A stretch of DNA of 64,000 nt from Aquarana catesbeiana (GCF_042186555.1 NC_133324.1:2026951-2090950), one strand, 5' to 3'; shown: positions 48,985-59,324, counted from the first letter of the stretch. Notes: generated by a model from the letters alone, not told the origin. Made by a program: numbers and translations.

Positions 48985-49470
48985 TTATGTTTAAGGCAAG
49001 TGTTAGGGAAGGGTTCTGGCTAGGGTTTGGGTTATGTCTAGGGTTAAGGTTTTGGCTAGAGTTAGGGTTCTGGCTAAGGTTAGGCTAGGGTTAGGCTAGG
49101 TTTGGGTTATGGCTAGGTTTAGAGTTATAGCTAGGGTTAGGGTCATGGGTAGCGTTAGGGTTATGGCTAGGGTTAGGGTTCTGGATAGGGATAGGCTAGG
49201 GTTAGGATTATAGCTAGGGTTAGGGTCATGGGTAGAGTTAGGGTTATGGCTAGGGTTAGGGTTCTAGGTAGGAATAGGCTAGGGTTAGGGTTATAGCTAG
49301 GGTTAGGGTTAAGGGTAGCGTTAAGGTTATGGCTAGGGTTACGCTAGGGTTAGGGCAAGTGGTAGGCTAGGGTTAGGATTAGGCTAGTGTTTGTGCTATG
49401 GTTAGAGTCATGGCTACGGTTAGGTTTATGGCTATGGTTAGGCTAGGGTTAAGGTTATGGCTAGGGTTAG
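48985..49470 (+). repeat. degenerate interstitial telomere-like sequence
   Basis: The stretch is built from GCTAGGGTTAGGGTTATG-like strings. I count about eleven exact TTAGGG hexamers, all on the plus strand, separated by GCTAGGG, TTATGG and TTCTGG variants. TTAGGG is the vertebrate telomere repeat. The pattern looks like a decayed internal telomere patch or a minisatellite grown from one; a repeat of GGCTAGGGTTAGGGTTAT by chance is an alternative. Confidence 0.75.
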
Positions 49471-49880
49471 AGGTCAATTCTCTTGCAGAAGGGACACCAG
49501 GAACAGGGATGGAAGGACAATTTGCTCAGGAGGGGCTTCTCTACAGAAGGGATGGGCTAGGACAGGGGTCAAAAAGCAAACTATGTGATTGTTTGTGCTC
49601 TACAAAGTCGCACACAAGTCGCATTTATATCATGCAAGTGCGACTGTCATGCAACATATGAGTGTTTACATTGATGTCTATGGCTCTCAAGTCATATGAA
49701 AGTCGGATGAATGTAGTGCAGGAACTACTTTAAAGTCACTGCGACTTTAAGGTAGTCATGCGACTTTGGGGTACAAAGTTGCATAAAAAGTTGAACAAGT
49801 GTAAATGGGGCCTAACTTACTAACTGATATATCAGCATGGATGTCACACTTCCTCAAACTCAATTTCATTAAAACCAAGC
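49471..49880. mobile_element. probable MITE fragment and spacer
   Basis: From about 49600 to 49813 the sequence carries repeated AAGTCGCA/TGCGACTT inverted motifs and ends in CAAGTGTAAATGGGGCCTAA. Read inward this gives TTAGGCCCCATTTACACTTG, a terminus of the GGCCCCTTTCACAC Harbinger type next to a TAA. No matching left end is found, so it may be 5'-truncated. 49471-49600 shows nothing else. Confidence 0.45.
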
Positions 49881-51354
49881 TTGCCAATCCCTCCACTGAC
49901 CTTCACTCAGTGTCCGCCACCCCTCTCTGCTAATCCCTCCACTGGCCTCCATTCAGTGCCCTCCACTCCTCTCTGTCAGTCTCCTCACTGGTCTCAACTC
50001 AGCATCCCCCAGTCATTTCTGCCAATCTCTCTATTGGTCTCCACTCAGTGTCCTCCACCCCTCTCTGCCAGTGCCTCCACTGGCCTCCATTCAGTGTCCT
50101 CCACTCCTCCCTGACAATCCCTCCACTGGCCTCCATTCAGTGTCCTCCATTCCTCCCTGCCAATCCCTCCACTGGACTCCATTCAGTGTCCTCCACCCCT
50201 CTGCCAATCCCTCTGCTGGCCTCCATTCAGTGTCCCTCACCCCTCTCTTCCAATCCCTCCACTGGTCTCCATTCAGTGTCCTCCACCCCTCTCTGCCAAT
50301 CTCTCCACTGACCTCCATTCAGTGTCCTCCACCCCTCTCTGCCAATCTCTCCACTGACCTCCATTAAGTGTCCTCCACCCCTCTCTGCCAATCTCTCCAC
50401 TGACCTCCATTAAGTGTCCTCCACCCCTCTCCTCTTCCATTCCATTCACTAGCCTCCATTCCTTGTCTTCCACCCCTCTCTGCCAATCTTTCCCCTTGGC
50501 CCCATTCAGTATCCTCCACCACTCTCTTCCAATCCCTTCACTGGCCTCAATTCAGTGTCTTTCACCCCTCTCTTCCAATCCCTTCACTGGCCTCCATTCA
50601 ATGTCTTCCAACCCTCTCTGCCAATCCCTGCACTGGCCACCATTCAGTGCCCTCCACCCCTTTCTGCCAATCCCTCCACTGGTCCCCATTCAGTATCCTC
50701 CACCCCTCTCTGCCAATCCCTCCACCGGCCTCCATTCAGTGTCTTCCACCCCTCTCTTTCAATCCCTCCATTGGCCTCCATTCAGTGACCTACAACCTCT
50801 TTCTGCCAATCCCTCCACTGGTTCCCATTCAGTGTGCTCCACCCCTCTCTGCCAATCTCTCCACTGACCTCCATTAAGTGTCCTCCACCCCTCTCCTGTT
50901 CCAATACCTTCACTGGCCTCCATTCAGTGTCTTCCACCCCTCTCTTCCAATCCCTTCACTGGCCTCCATTCAGTGTCTTCCACCCCTCTCTGCCAATCCC
51001 TCCACTGGCCACCATTCAGTGCACTCCACCCCTCTCTGCCAATCCCTCCACTGGCCACCATTCAGTGCACTCTACCCCTTTCTGCCAATCCCTCCACTGG
51101 TCCCCATTCAATATCCTCCATACCTCTCTGACAATCCCTCCACTGGCTTCCTTTCAGTATCCTCCACCCCTCTCTTCCAATCCCTCCACTGGCCTCCATT
51201 CAGTGTCCTTCACCCCTCTCTTCCAATCCCTCCACTGACCTCCATTCTCTGTCCTCCATCCCCTTTTACAAATCCCTCCACTGGTCCCCATTCAGTGGTC
51301 TCTACCCCTCTCTTCCAATCCCTCCACTGGCCTCCATTCTGCGTCCTCCATCCC
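49881..51354. repeat. 46-bp pyrimidine-rich minisatellite (main part)
   Basis: About 32 units of CCAATCCCTCCACTGGCCTC then CATTCAGTGTCCTCCACCCC then TCTCTG, with point variants (TTCCAATCC, GGTCCCC, TCTCCACTGACC). Short indels are common, so frames overlap in many registers; none is a gene. An LTR element was inserted at 51355, and the array continues after it at 54192. Confidence 0.95.
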
Positions 51355-51545
51355 TGTGACAGACTCACCCGGGACAGAGGTGAGACAGAGGTGACAGGAG
51401 ACTGAACAAAAGCCTCTTGCCCACCGATTATGGGCCCTAGCATTTGGGGGAATGGTGCTCTCTGTGAGCTGTATGCCTGGGGACCCCGGGGTTGGTGTTA
51501 CTTTGGATTCAGCTCCATGTCCCCCCAAAACACACAGACTCTGGG
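51355..51545 (+). mobile_element. truncated 5' LTR of element 2
   Basis: It aligns with 53484-53666 up to CACACAGACTCTGGG, then the two diverge at once. The missing 500-odd bases of the LTR (including TATA and poly(A) signal) and any primer site were removed by a deletion joining the LTR to the gag leader. Confidence 0.8.
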
Positions 51546-51576
51546 CATAGCAGACTTCAGTCACCCCAGCAGAGAT

Positions 51577-52572
51577 ATGGACCTGGCATCAGAGTTCCCG
51601 GGGCTGCTGCGGATCATCCTTTCAACATACACCAGGACGATGTCTGAGGATGAATACCTGGAGCTCAGGCAGCAGATTCGGGTGGGGCTCTGGATTGGAG
51701 CCCTTCAGCTCGCTGGTATAAAACAGGGCAAGTGCTTTCCAACCCAAGAGAAACGGGCCAGTGACCAACTGGCATTGCGGATGGCATTCCTGGGAGAGTG
51801 GCCCCAGGAGCAATGGGTGACTGAGTTGGACAGGCTGGTCCAGCAGGAGATAGAGCTGGACAATCGTTATCAGGCTCTGCAATGGCACGCAGAGGAGGGA
51901 TATTTTGGGGAGACAACAGTATGCTCTCCGGAGGGATATGACTTTGGAGGCCCTGGATTGCTGTGGGAGAGCCTTACAGATCGTTTTATGTTTGGTGATG
52001 AAGGGGAACCTGACCTTGAGGACCTGCGAGAATATAGAGAGGCTATGCTCGGTCTTGCAGGGGTCTCAGAGCTCAAACCTGATCTGGACCATTTGCTAAG
52101 GAAGGAACAGCATCTGGAAAGGGCATACAGGAAACTGCTAGAACAAGTTCAGCAGCATGCCAGAGAATCGGCAGTGGAAAATCCGGAGATTGCCATCCCC
52201 AAACCTGAAGTGCTGACAACAGGACAGAGCTCTGCTAACCTCTGCCCAGCACTGATAACATCTTCTGGGTTCCATGGACAGGAGATGGTGAACCTCTATC
52301 CCCAGACATCAGTTGCAGAGACAGGGGATTTGATAGACTTTTCTGCTGAGGAAGAACAACCTGATGAGCCTCCAGCAGAAGAGCTGCTATCAGGGCCAAA
52401 GTTCACTGTGCTCTGCCCAGCACCAACAGTGGCTTCGGCCTTCTTGAGAGAAGAGGTAGTCGGCCTTTCTCCCACAACACTGACAGGGACATGTGATTGT
52501 CTGCCAGCAGCATCTATGGAGTTAAAACAAACTTCTCCAGCTGAAGATCTGGTAACTGAACAGAGGGTCTAA
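51577..52572 (+). CDS. gag-like protein of LTR element 2 (331 aa, possibly truncated)
   Basis: I chose the ATG at 51577, the first after the LTR remnant; the frame opens upstream at 51430 within the LTR. Residues 1-110 are mostly helical and acidic (MDLASEFPGLLRIILSTY, later LALRMAFLGEWPQEQWVTEL), followed to about residue 205 by charged helices (LDHLLRKEQHLERAYRKLLE). This resembles retrotransposon capsid-like proteins, but I cannot name a family. From residue 205 a repeated theme appears: LTTGQSSANLCPA, ETGDLIDFSAEEEQPDEPP and FTVLCPAPTVASAF. A stop at 52572 interrupts the repeat region, which continues in frame beyond, so the ancestral protein was longer. No zinc knuckle or enzyme domain is seen. 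A degraded homologue lies on the opposite strand at 54361-58650. Confidence 0.65.
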   Translation: MDLASEFPGLLRIILSTYTRTMSEDEYLELRQQIRVGLWIGALQLAGIKQGKCFPTQEKRASDQLALRMAFLGEWPQEQWVTELDRLVQQEIELDNRYQALQWHAEEGYFGETTVCSPEGYDFGGPGLLWESLTDRFMFGDEGEPDLEDLREYREAMLGLAGVSELKPDLDHLLRKEQHLERAYRKLLEQVQQHARESAVENPEIAIPKPEVLTTGQSSANLCPALITSSGFHGQEMVNLYPQTSVAETGDLIDFSAEEEQPDEPPAEELLSGPKFTVLCPAPTVASAFLREEVVGLSPTTLTGTCDCLPAASMELKQTSPAEDLVTEQRV

Positions 52573-53471
52573 GACCTCTGTCCCACACTTTTACCAATTC
52601 CAGAGACTGGGGATTTAATAGACGTTTCTGTAGAGGAGGAACCACCTAGCAAACCCCCAGCAGAAGTGCTGGCAACCGGTCAGAGGGTCCGAGACCTCTG
52701 GCCCACACATGTGGCAGTTTCGGAGGCTCAGGGTGATAAGGTTGCAATCACTTCCCAGCAGCAGATACAGGGGAGAAGGGAGAGGAGGTGTGTGTTGTCC
52801 CTCCCCAGTTGGCCAGGGTGGAGGAAGCGGGTTTTCCTCCCCAGCAAAGATCCGTGCACCTGGGAGACAGTACCATCGACATGTCGTCCCAGCAGCCAGA
52901 TGGGGGAATGGAAAAGGAAGCAACCAGCTCCCTTTTCCAATGGCAACTACACAGTTTGGGAGTGGAGGAAGCCAGCCTCTTGCCCCAACGGTTAGCTGGA
53001 GCGGAGGATGCGGAGTCCCCAGCAGAAGTGCTGGCAACAGAGCAGAGTGCTACCAACCTCTTCCCAGAACCGGCAACAACTGTGGAGTTCCAGGGAGCCG
53101 GGGCAGCTGGCCCCTCTCCCTGACGACAAGCTGATGTAGTGGAGCTGCTACTCCCAGCTGAATCGCTGGCAACAGGGCAGAGCGCCGCTGGCCTCTGCCT
53201 AGCACCTAGTGTCTCTCTACAGCTTCAGTAAGCTGGGGTGATCGGCCTCTCTGCCCAGCAGCAGACCGAGCCAAGGAATGTTAAAAACAATCCAGCTGAA
53301 GCCCTGGCAGCCAGACAGAGAGTAAATGACCTCTGCCCCACACCTACTGAGGTCAACTATTCCGTGCAGCCAAGAAAGGAGATCATGCGGGAAGACTATG
53401 TGAGTTCACTCTGCCTGACTAATGCATGTCCAGACCAGGTGGAGGTCTGGGACCTTGTTAGTCAACCTTTG
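52573..53471 (+). pseudogene. broken C-terminal repeat region of the gag-like ORF
   Basis: Beyond the stop the same protein theme continues through several frames: PAEVLATGQRVRDLWPT (about 52660), PAEVLATEQSATNLFPEP (about 53020), PAESLATGQSAAGLCLAP (about 53160) and PAEALAARQRVNDLCPTP (about 53300). The consensus PAE-x-LATGQSA-xx-LCP-x-P repeats irregularly about every 30-60 residues. Stops and frame changes show it is no longer coding as a unit. The short open frames here are fragments of this one region. Confidence 0.6.
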
Positions 53472-53483
53472 ATGGGGGAGAAA
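53472..53483 (+). promoter_or_regulatory. polypurine tract of LTR element 2
   Basis: ATGGGGGAGAAA lies directly against the TG of the 3' LTR at 53484. This is the expected primer site for plus-strand DNA synthesis and fixes the LTR boundary. Confidence 0.8.
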
Positions 53484-54191
53484 TGTGACAGACTCACCCG
53501 GGACAGAGGCTATTGGAGGGGACTGAACGCAAGCCTCTTGCCCACCGATTATGGGCCCTAGCATTTGGGGGAATGGTGCTCTCTGTGAGCTGTATGCCTG
53601 GGGACCCTGGGGTTGGTGTTACTTTGGATTCAGCTCCATGTCCCCCCAAAACACACAGACTCTGGGAACCCTTTATATGCCATATTAGAATGATAAGACT
53701 GAATTATACTGTTGGGACACATCCTGTGAGGAGATGCTGGTGTCATCAACTCCAACTACCTGTGTTTATGTTAATTGAATGAGCTGATCACATTAGCCAC
53801 CAGCACTGGCTAGGAGACGAATGGTCTAGGCTGAGGAGGGGGGAGATTGTTGTTTGTATTGTTAATTGTAATTAGCTCCAGCTATTGTGTTTATACTACT
53901 GTGTGAGAAGCTCGGTGCCCACAAGTCTGTCATCTGGTCTGGGTAAATTTTTTAGTTAATTAGCTCATGTTAATTATGTTAATTAGGTTACAGTTGTATT
54001 GTTAGAGGAGGTTCCAACGGCATATAAAGTCTTGTAATTTTTCTAAATAAAAGTGAATTCATGTTAGCAACAAGCAAGTGTCACCTTGTTTTGTGCTCAG
54101 AGAGGTTGGAATATCTGATATCTGTATACAGACTGGGAGGAAGTGGTATATGACGGAAGCACTCAAGCGGAGTGTGGGACGTTCCGTGACA
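53484..54191 (+). mobile_element. 3' LTR of element 2 (complete, 708 bp)
   Basis: Bounded by TG and CA, with the target duplication ATCCC after it. A TATA-like CATATAAAG lies at about 54021 and AATAAA at about 54046, so transcription start and poly(A) signal would both be in its last fifth. Its first 183 bases match both the truncated 5' LTR of this element and the minus-strand LTR at 60301-60498. Confidence 0.85.
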
Positions 54192-54262
54192 ATCCCCTTT
54201 TACAAATCCCTCCACAGGTCCCCATTCAGTGTTCTCTACCCCTCTCTGCCAATCCCTCCACT
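54192..54262. repeat. 46-bp minisatellite, remainder after the LTR insertion
   Basis: ATCCCCTTTTACAAATCCCTCCACAGG... continues the array interrupted at 51355, including the target duplication. About one and a half units remain before a hairpin-forming junction. Confidence 0.85.
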
Positions 54263-54360
54263 GGATTTTGATTGTCCAGCAAATTAAACTTAAAATACTA
54301 ACAACATACAAATCCATTCATGACTCTGCTGGACAATCAAAATCCAGTGGAAGGATTGGC
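54248..54360. repeat. 34-bp inverted repeat with 45-base spacer
   Basis: Bases 54248-54281 (core CACTGGATTTTGATTGTCCA) are the reverse complement of 54327-54360 with one mismatch. The arms include part of a 46-bp array unit (GCCAATCCCTCCACTGG), so the right arm carries an inverted copy of that array. It sits exactly where the plus-strand LTR element and array give way to the minus-strand LTR element. Confidence 0.9.
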
Positions 54361-55273
54361 ATTGATTGGGATTCAGTGTCCTCCAGGTCAATGGAGCTCC
54401 AGCTAGCTATTGGGGAGGGAGGCTGGCTTCCTCCATTCCCAGACTGTGGATCTGCCACTGGGGAGTGAGGACAACTTCCTCCCCTCCCTGGTCCTTGAAC
54501 TGCCGTGGGGGAGTGAGGACAGCCACCTCGACTTCCGGACTGTGGGTCTGCCATTGGAGGTGAAGGACGACCACCACTCTCTCCCTGGTCCCCCGTAACT
54601 GCTGCTGGTTTGGTGCAGAGGTCTGTAGCACTTTGCCCTGATGCTAGCGCTTCTGCTAGGTTTGCAGACAAGGGTGCGCAGAGCTGGGCAGAACTCTGCC
54701 CTGAGGTCTGTGCTTTGACTGGAGAAGTTTGTTGTAACTCCACCGATGCTACCGGCATGAAATCCCATGTCCCTGTCAGTGGCAGTGGTGTGGGAGAAAG
54801 GCTGGCTGCCTCTTCTTTCAGGTAGGCTGAAGCTGCTGTTGGTGCTGGGAAGAGCTCAGTAATGATCTGCCCTAATGGCAGCTCTGCAAATGGAGGCTCA
54901 CCAGGTTGTTCCTCCTTAGCAGAAAAGTATATTAATTCCCCAGTCTCTGAAATTGCTGAAAATCCAAGGCACTTCAGTTGAAAGTTCAGTAAATGTAACA
55001 TGCTCAGATGAAAAGTCATTTAAATCCATGCTTTCTGGGATCTGTGGCTGTAGAGTGAGGATGGCTTCCTCTCCTCCCTGGTCCTTGAACTGCCACTGGG
55101 GAGATGAGCCGACTGCTCCATATCCGTACCCTTATCCAGCTGCTGGACAGACACATTCCTTCTGCTTCCATAGCTGGAGGTGGGCAAAGCTGACACTTCA
55201 GCCAGGATTTCAGAGCTGTTGGCTGGTACTTCCTGATAGTCCCAGGCAATAGGTGCCCAGACCTGCTGCTGAG
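54361..55273 (-). pseudogene. gag-like repeat region of element 3 (downstream part)
   Basis: A minus-strand frame (54318-55019) reads ETGELIYFSAKEEQPGEPPF, FPAPTAASAYLKEEAASLSP, AEALASGQSATDLCTKP and later SPTAVQGPGRGGSCPHSP. The first blocks align with ETGDLIDFSAEEEQPDEPP and FTVLCPAPTVASAFLREEV of the protein at 51577-52572. The C-terminal part is rich in PHSP/PQSG repeats not seen in element 2. Upstream (55020-55273) the reading shifts frame. The region is cut off from its N-terminal half by the foldback element. Confidence 0.7.
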
Positions 55274-56276
55274 TAGGGATGAGCCGAACACCCCCAGGTT
55301 CAGTTCGCATCCAGAAAATGCGAACAGGCAAAAAATGTGTTCAAACACGCAAACAACGTTAAAGTCTATGGGACACGAACATGAATAATCAAAAGTGCTA
55401 ATTTTAAAGGCTTATATACAAGTTATTGCCATAAAAAGTGTTTGGGGACCCGGGTCCTGCCCCAGAGGACAAGGATCAATGCAAAAAAAAGTTTTAAAAA
55501 CGGCCGTTTTTTCGGGAGCAGTGATTTTAATAATGCTTAAAGTGAAATAACAAAAGTGTAATAGTCTTTTAAGTTTCGTACCTTGGGGGTGTCTATAGTA
55601 TGCCGGTAAAGGGGCGCATGTTTCCCGTATTTAGAACAGTATGAGAGCAAAATGTCATTTGTGAAGGAAAAAAAGTAATTTAAAACTATTCACAGCTATA
55701 ATGAATTGTCGGTCCAACAATACACATAAGAGTTCACTGATAAAAACAGCATGGAATTTCCCCACAGGGGAACTCCGAACCAAATTTTTTTTTAAAAATG
55801 CGTGGGGGTCCCCCTAAATTCCATACCAGGCCCTTCAGGTCTGGTATGGATATTAAGGGGAATCCCGCGCCAAAATTTAAAAAAAAATGGCGTGGGGTCC
55901 CCCCAAAAATCCATACCAGACCCTTTTCCAAGCACGCAACCTGGCAGGCCGCAGGAAAAGAGGAAGGGACGAGAGAGCGCCCCCCCTCCTGAACTGTACC
56001 AGGCCACATGCCCTCAACATTGGGAGGATGCTTTGGTTTAGCCCCCCAAAGCACCTTGTCCCCATGTTGATGGGGAAAAGGGGCTTATCCCCACAACCCT
56101 TGCCCGGTGGTTGTGGGGGTCTGCGGGTGGGGGGGCTTTAACAAGGGGACCCCCAGATTCTGCCCCCCCGTGTGAATTGGTAGTGGGGTACAAATGTACC
56201 CCTACCATTTCACAAAAAAGTGTCAAAAAGGTTAAAAAACACAAGAGACGGTTTTTCTTACAAGTCCTTTATTAAT

Positions 56277-56830
56277 TTCCTTCTTCTTTCCACTTCTTCT
56301 TCCATCTTCTTTCTTCTGGTCTTCCTTCGGTGTTCTTCTTCTTCCTCCATCTTCTTCTTCTCCAACTTCTTCTTCTCCATCTTCTTCTTCCTCCACTCTT
56401 CTCGTCCCGCATCTTCCTCCGGCTTCTTCTCCGCTCCGTCCGCACGATCCGCCTCAGTGGGATTCTTCTGCTGTGTGACGCTTCGGTTCTTCTGACACTT
56501 CTTATATAACGGAGGACGGCCCCCGCCCTCCTCTGACGCTCGGGGACTTTGACAGGGACTTCCCTGTGGCTTTCCCTGTGTGTCAGAGGAGGGCGGGGTC
56601 ACCAGGCCCTCCATTATATAAGAAGTGTCAGAAGAACTGAAGCGTTACACGGCAGAAGACTCCCACTGAGGCGGATCATGCGGATGGAGCGGAGAAGAAG
56701 CAGGAGGAAGATGCGGGATGAGAAGAGTGGAGGAAGAAGAAGATGGAGAAGAAGATGGAGAAGAAGAAGATGGAGAAAGAAGAAGAACACCGAAGGAAGA
56801 TCAGAAAAAAGAAGATGAAAGAAGAAGAAA
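56277..56830. repeat. centre of the foldback: CTT/GAA microsatellite arms and hairpin tip
   Basis: The left arm carries a TTCTTC-rich stretch (about 56277-56420) and the right arm the matching GAAGAA-rich stretch (about 56690-56830). Between them CCCGCCCTCCTCTGAC (about 56522) pairs with GTCAGAGGAGGGCGGG (about 56582), closing a hairpin with a loop of roughly 45 bases. Frames here (for example 56258-56614 minus) are low-complexity by-products. Confidence 0.85.
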
Positions 56831-57412
56831 TTAATAAAGGACTTGTCAAAAACTGTCTCTAGTGTTTGTTAACCTTTTTGACCTGTTTTTTGTGAAATGG
56901 TAGGGGTACATCTATACCCCATTACCAATTCACACGGGGGGCGGGATCTGGGGGTCCCCTTGTTAAAGGGGGCTTCCAGATTCCGAAAAGCCCCCCACCC
57001 GCAGACCCCTACAACCACCGGGCAAGGGTTGTGGGGATGGGGCACTTCTCCCCATGGGGACTAGGTGCTTTGGGGGGCTACCCCAAAGCACCCTCCCAAT
57101 GTTGAGGGCATGTGGCCTGGTACGGTTCAGGAGGGGGGGAGTGCTCTCTCATCCCCCCCTCTTTTCCTGCGGCCTGCCAGGTTGCGTGCTCAGTGAAGGG
57201 TCTGGTATGGATTTTGAGGGGGACCCCCACGCCATTTTATTTTAATTTTGGCGTGGGGTTCCCCTTAATAACCATACCAAACCCTTCAGGTCTGGTATTG
57301 AATTTAGAGGTTCCCCCACTCCATTTTTTTCTTTAATTTTGGTGCGGGGTTCCCCTTAATATCCATACCAGACCTGAAGGGCCTGGTATGGAATTTAGGG
57401 GGACCCACACGC

Positions 57413-58252
57413 ATTTTTTTTTTTTTTAATTTTGGTTCGGGGTTCCCCTGTGGGGAAATCCCATGCCATTTTTATCAATGAACTTTTATGTGTATTGTCA
57501 GACCGACAATTCATTATAGCCAGGAGTGGTTTTAAATTACTTTTTTTCCTTTACAAATGTAATTTTGCTGTCAGACTGTTCTAAATATGGGAAACATGCG
57601 CCCCTTTACAGGCATACTCTAGACACCCCCCAGGTACGAAATTTAAAGGAATATTACACTGTTATTGTTTCACTTTAAGCATTATTAAAATCACTGCTCC
57701 CAAAAAAACGGCCATTTTTAAACTTTTTTTTGCATTGATACATGTCCCCTGGGGCAGGACCCGGGTCCCCAAACACAAACAGCCAATTTTCCAGTCGAAC
57801 TCATGATCAAACCGAACATAAAGCCCATCCCTTGGGGCAGGACCCAGGTCCCCAAACACTTTTTATGACAATAACTTGCATATTAACCCTTAAAATTAGC
57901 ACTTTTGATTTCTCCCATAGACAATTCACTATAGCCGACACCGCTATTACTTCATGACTTTTTTTATCCCTTTAGAAATGTCATTTTGCTGTCAGACTGT
58001 TCTAAACACGGAAAAAAGGGCCACTTTACAGGCATACTATAGACACCCCCCAGGTACGAAACTTAAAGGAATATTTCACTTTTATTGTTTCACTTTAAGC
58101 TTTATTAAAATCACTGCTCCTGAGAAAACGGCCATTTTTAAAACTTTTTTTTTCATTGATACATGTCCCCTGGGGCAGGACCCGGGTCCCCAAACACAAA
58201 CAGCCAATTTTCCAGTCGAACTCATGATCAAACCGAACATAAAGCCCATCCC
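57413..58252. repeat. 420-bp tandem duplication in the right arm of the foldback
   Basis: Sequence around 57691 (TCACTGCTCC next to AAACGGCCATTTTTA) recurs exactly 420 bases on at 58111, as do the CAGGTACGAAA block and the end block CCGAACATAAAGCCCATCCC (57812-57831 and 58233-58252). This explains why the right arm is about 415 bases longer than the left. The boundaries are approximate. Confidence 0.8.
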
Positions 58253-58254
58253 TA

Positions 58255-58890
58255 CTGCTGAGCAGAGTCTAGCAGCCATCTGTAGGCGATCTCCAGCTCC
58301 CATTTTTGAATGGCTAGAAACTCCAAATCTTCCAGTGCCGGTGCACTTCTGAGACATTCAGCCTCCGGTCTCTCTACTCCAAGATTATCTTCAAACGCCA
58401 CTCCAGATAACCAAGTCAGGGTCCTTTGACAGCCTCCCGTACAACATCCCCAGGCTTGCTTAGCCAAAGCCTTCCATCGGGCTGTCGTTCACTGTCCGCG
58501 GGCACACTTGGACTACATGCTACTGGAGGGCTATGTAGCTCTCGTTCAACCGCATCTCTACCAAGACCAGCCTTCTTAACTCAGCTGTCCACTCCTTGTG
58601 CGGTTGTTCGACCAGTAACTTTCCTGGATGGAGGGGGGAATATTTCCATGGTGGTGCTGCTCACGGGCTAGCGCGTCCTTCCAGAGTTGCCGGTGGACAG
58701 AGTCATACCATCCCAGCAGGACCTGCTCTGACACTGGTCCCCTGTGCTGCACCTGTATCTGTACCTCTCCTTTTCTGCTATGCGGACCTTGGATCCTGGT
58801 GGTGGTTTGGATGTCCCAGACTGCAGGAAGCATCCTACTGCTTGCCACCAAATGTGGTGGAACCACTTGGCACCCAGCTTAGGTGCTTCT
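58255..58890 (-). pseudogene. gag-like N-terminal and middle region of element 3
   Basis: The minus strand reads a segment close to PHKEWTAELRRLVLVEMRLN (about 58620-58560), aligned to PQEQWVTELDRLVQQEIELD of element 2, and further down LEDLEFLAIQKWELEIAYRW (about 58340-58270), aligned to LKPDLDHLLRKEQHLERAYR. Stops and frameshifts separate these, so no protein is made. The frame breaks off at the foldback insertion (CTGCTGAG duplication), and its continuation is found at 55273 and below. Confidence 0.65.
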
Positions 58891-59324
58891 GCCAAACAGT
58901 GCCTCCTTCTCTCCAAACCGTTCAAGCAGACTGAGAGCTAATACCAGCACTGTTACCCCTATCATTGTACACAGACATGATGTAATGGTTGGTTTTTATA
59001 CACTTCAGAAGTAGATCAGTTACCACATGAACAGTAAAACCAAATATTACCCAAAACATCACACAATGATTAAATAAGAAGCTAAAGTTGACACAAGGCT
59101 AATCCCATCATAAGACCCTCCAAGAGTTAGCCAACAGACAGAAACAATAGGTGACTCAATTAACAAAGGGAATTCACACCTAGGTGGCACACAATGGAAG
59201 AGACGTACTTAATAGAAAGACACATAACACCTTAATAAACAGACTATAGCAGGAGACCCCAGCATCAGGTTGCTTTAAACGGATCATGGATTGCTGGTTT
59301 GGGCATAGAGACCCCAAATATGTA

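Larger units (their letters stand above)
51355..54191 (+). mobile_element. LTR retrotransposon 2 with TSD ATCCC
   Basis: The element starts with TGTGACAGACTC and ends with CGTTCCGTGACA, flanked by the 5-bp duplication ATCCC (51350-51354 and 54192-54196) within the 46-bp array. Only the first 191 bases of the LTR are present on the left (51355-51545); the right LTR is complete (708 bp). A polypurine tract lies directly before the right LTR. The interior codes a gag-like protein but no protease, reverse transcriptase or integrase, so the element was probably mobilised in trans. Confidence 0.88.
55274..58254. mobile_element. 3-kb foldback (palindromic) hAT-type element, 8-bp TSD
   Basis: The element starts TAGGGATGAGCCGAAC and ends with CATCCCTA (read inward TAGGGATGGGC). 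It is flanked by the exact 8-bp duplication CTGCTGAG (55266-55273 and 58255-58262), as in hAT elements. Almost the whole left arm (55274 to about 56553) is the inverse of the right arm (from about 56560), including blocks such as CAAGTCCTTTATTAA (56261) against TTAATAAAGGACTTG (56831). No transposase is found; all open frames within are arm shadows. Confidence 0.9.

Noticed and set aside
56258..56614. 118-codon minus-strand Lys/Glu-rich frame as a coiled-coil protein
   Set aside because: It lies in the GAA/TTC microsatellite arm of the foldback element and is low complexity.
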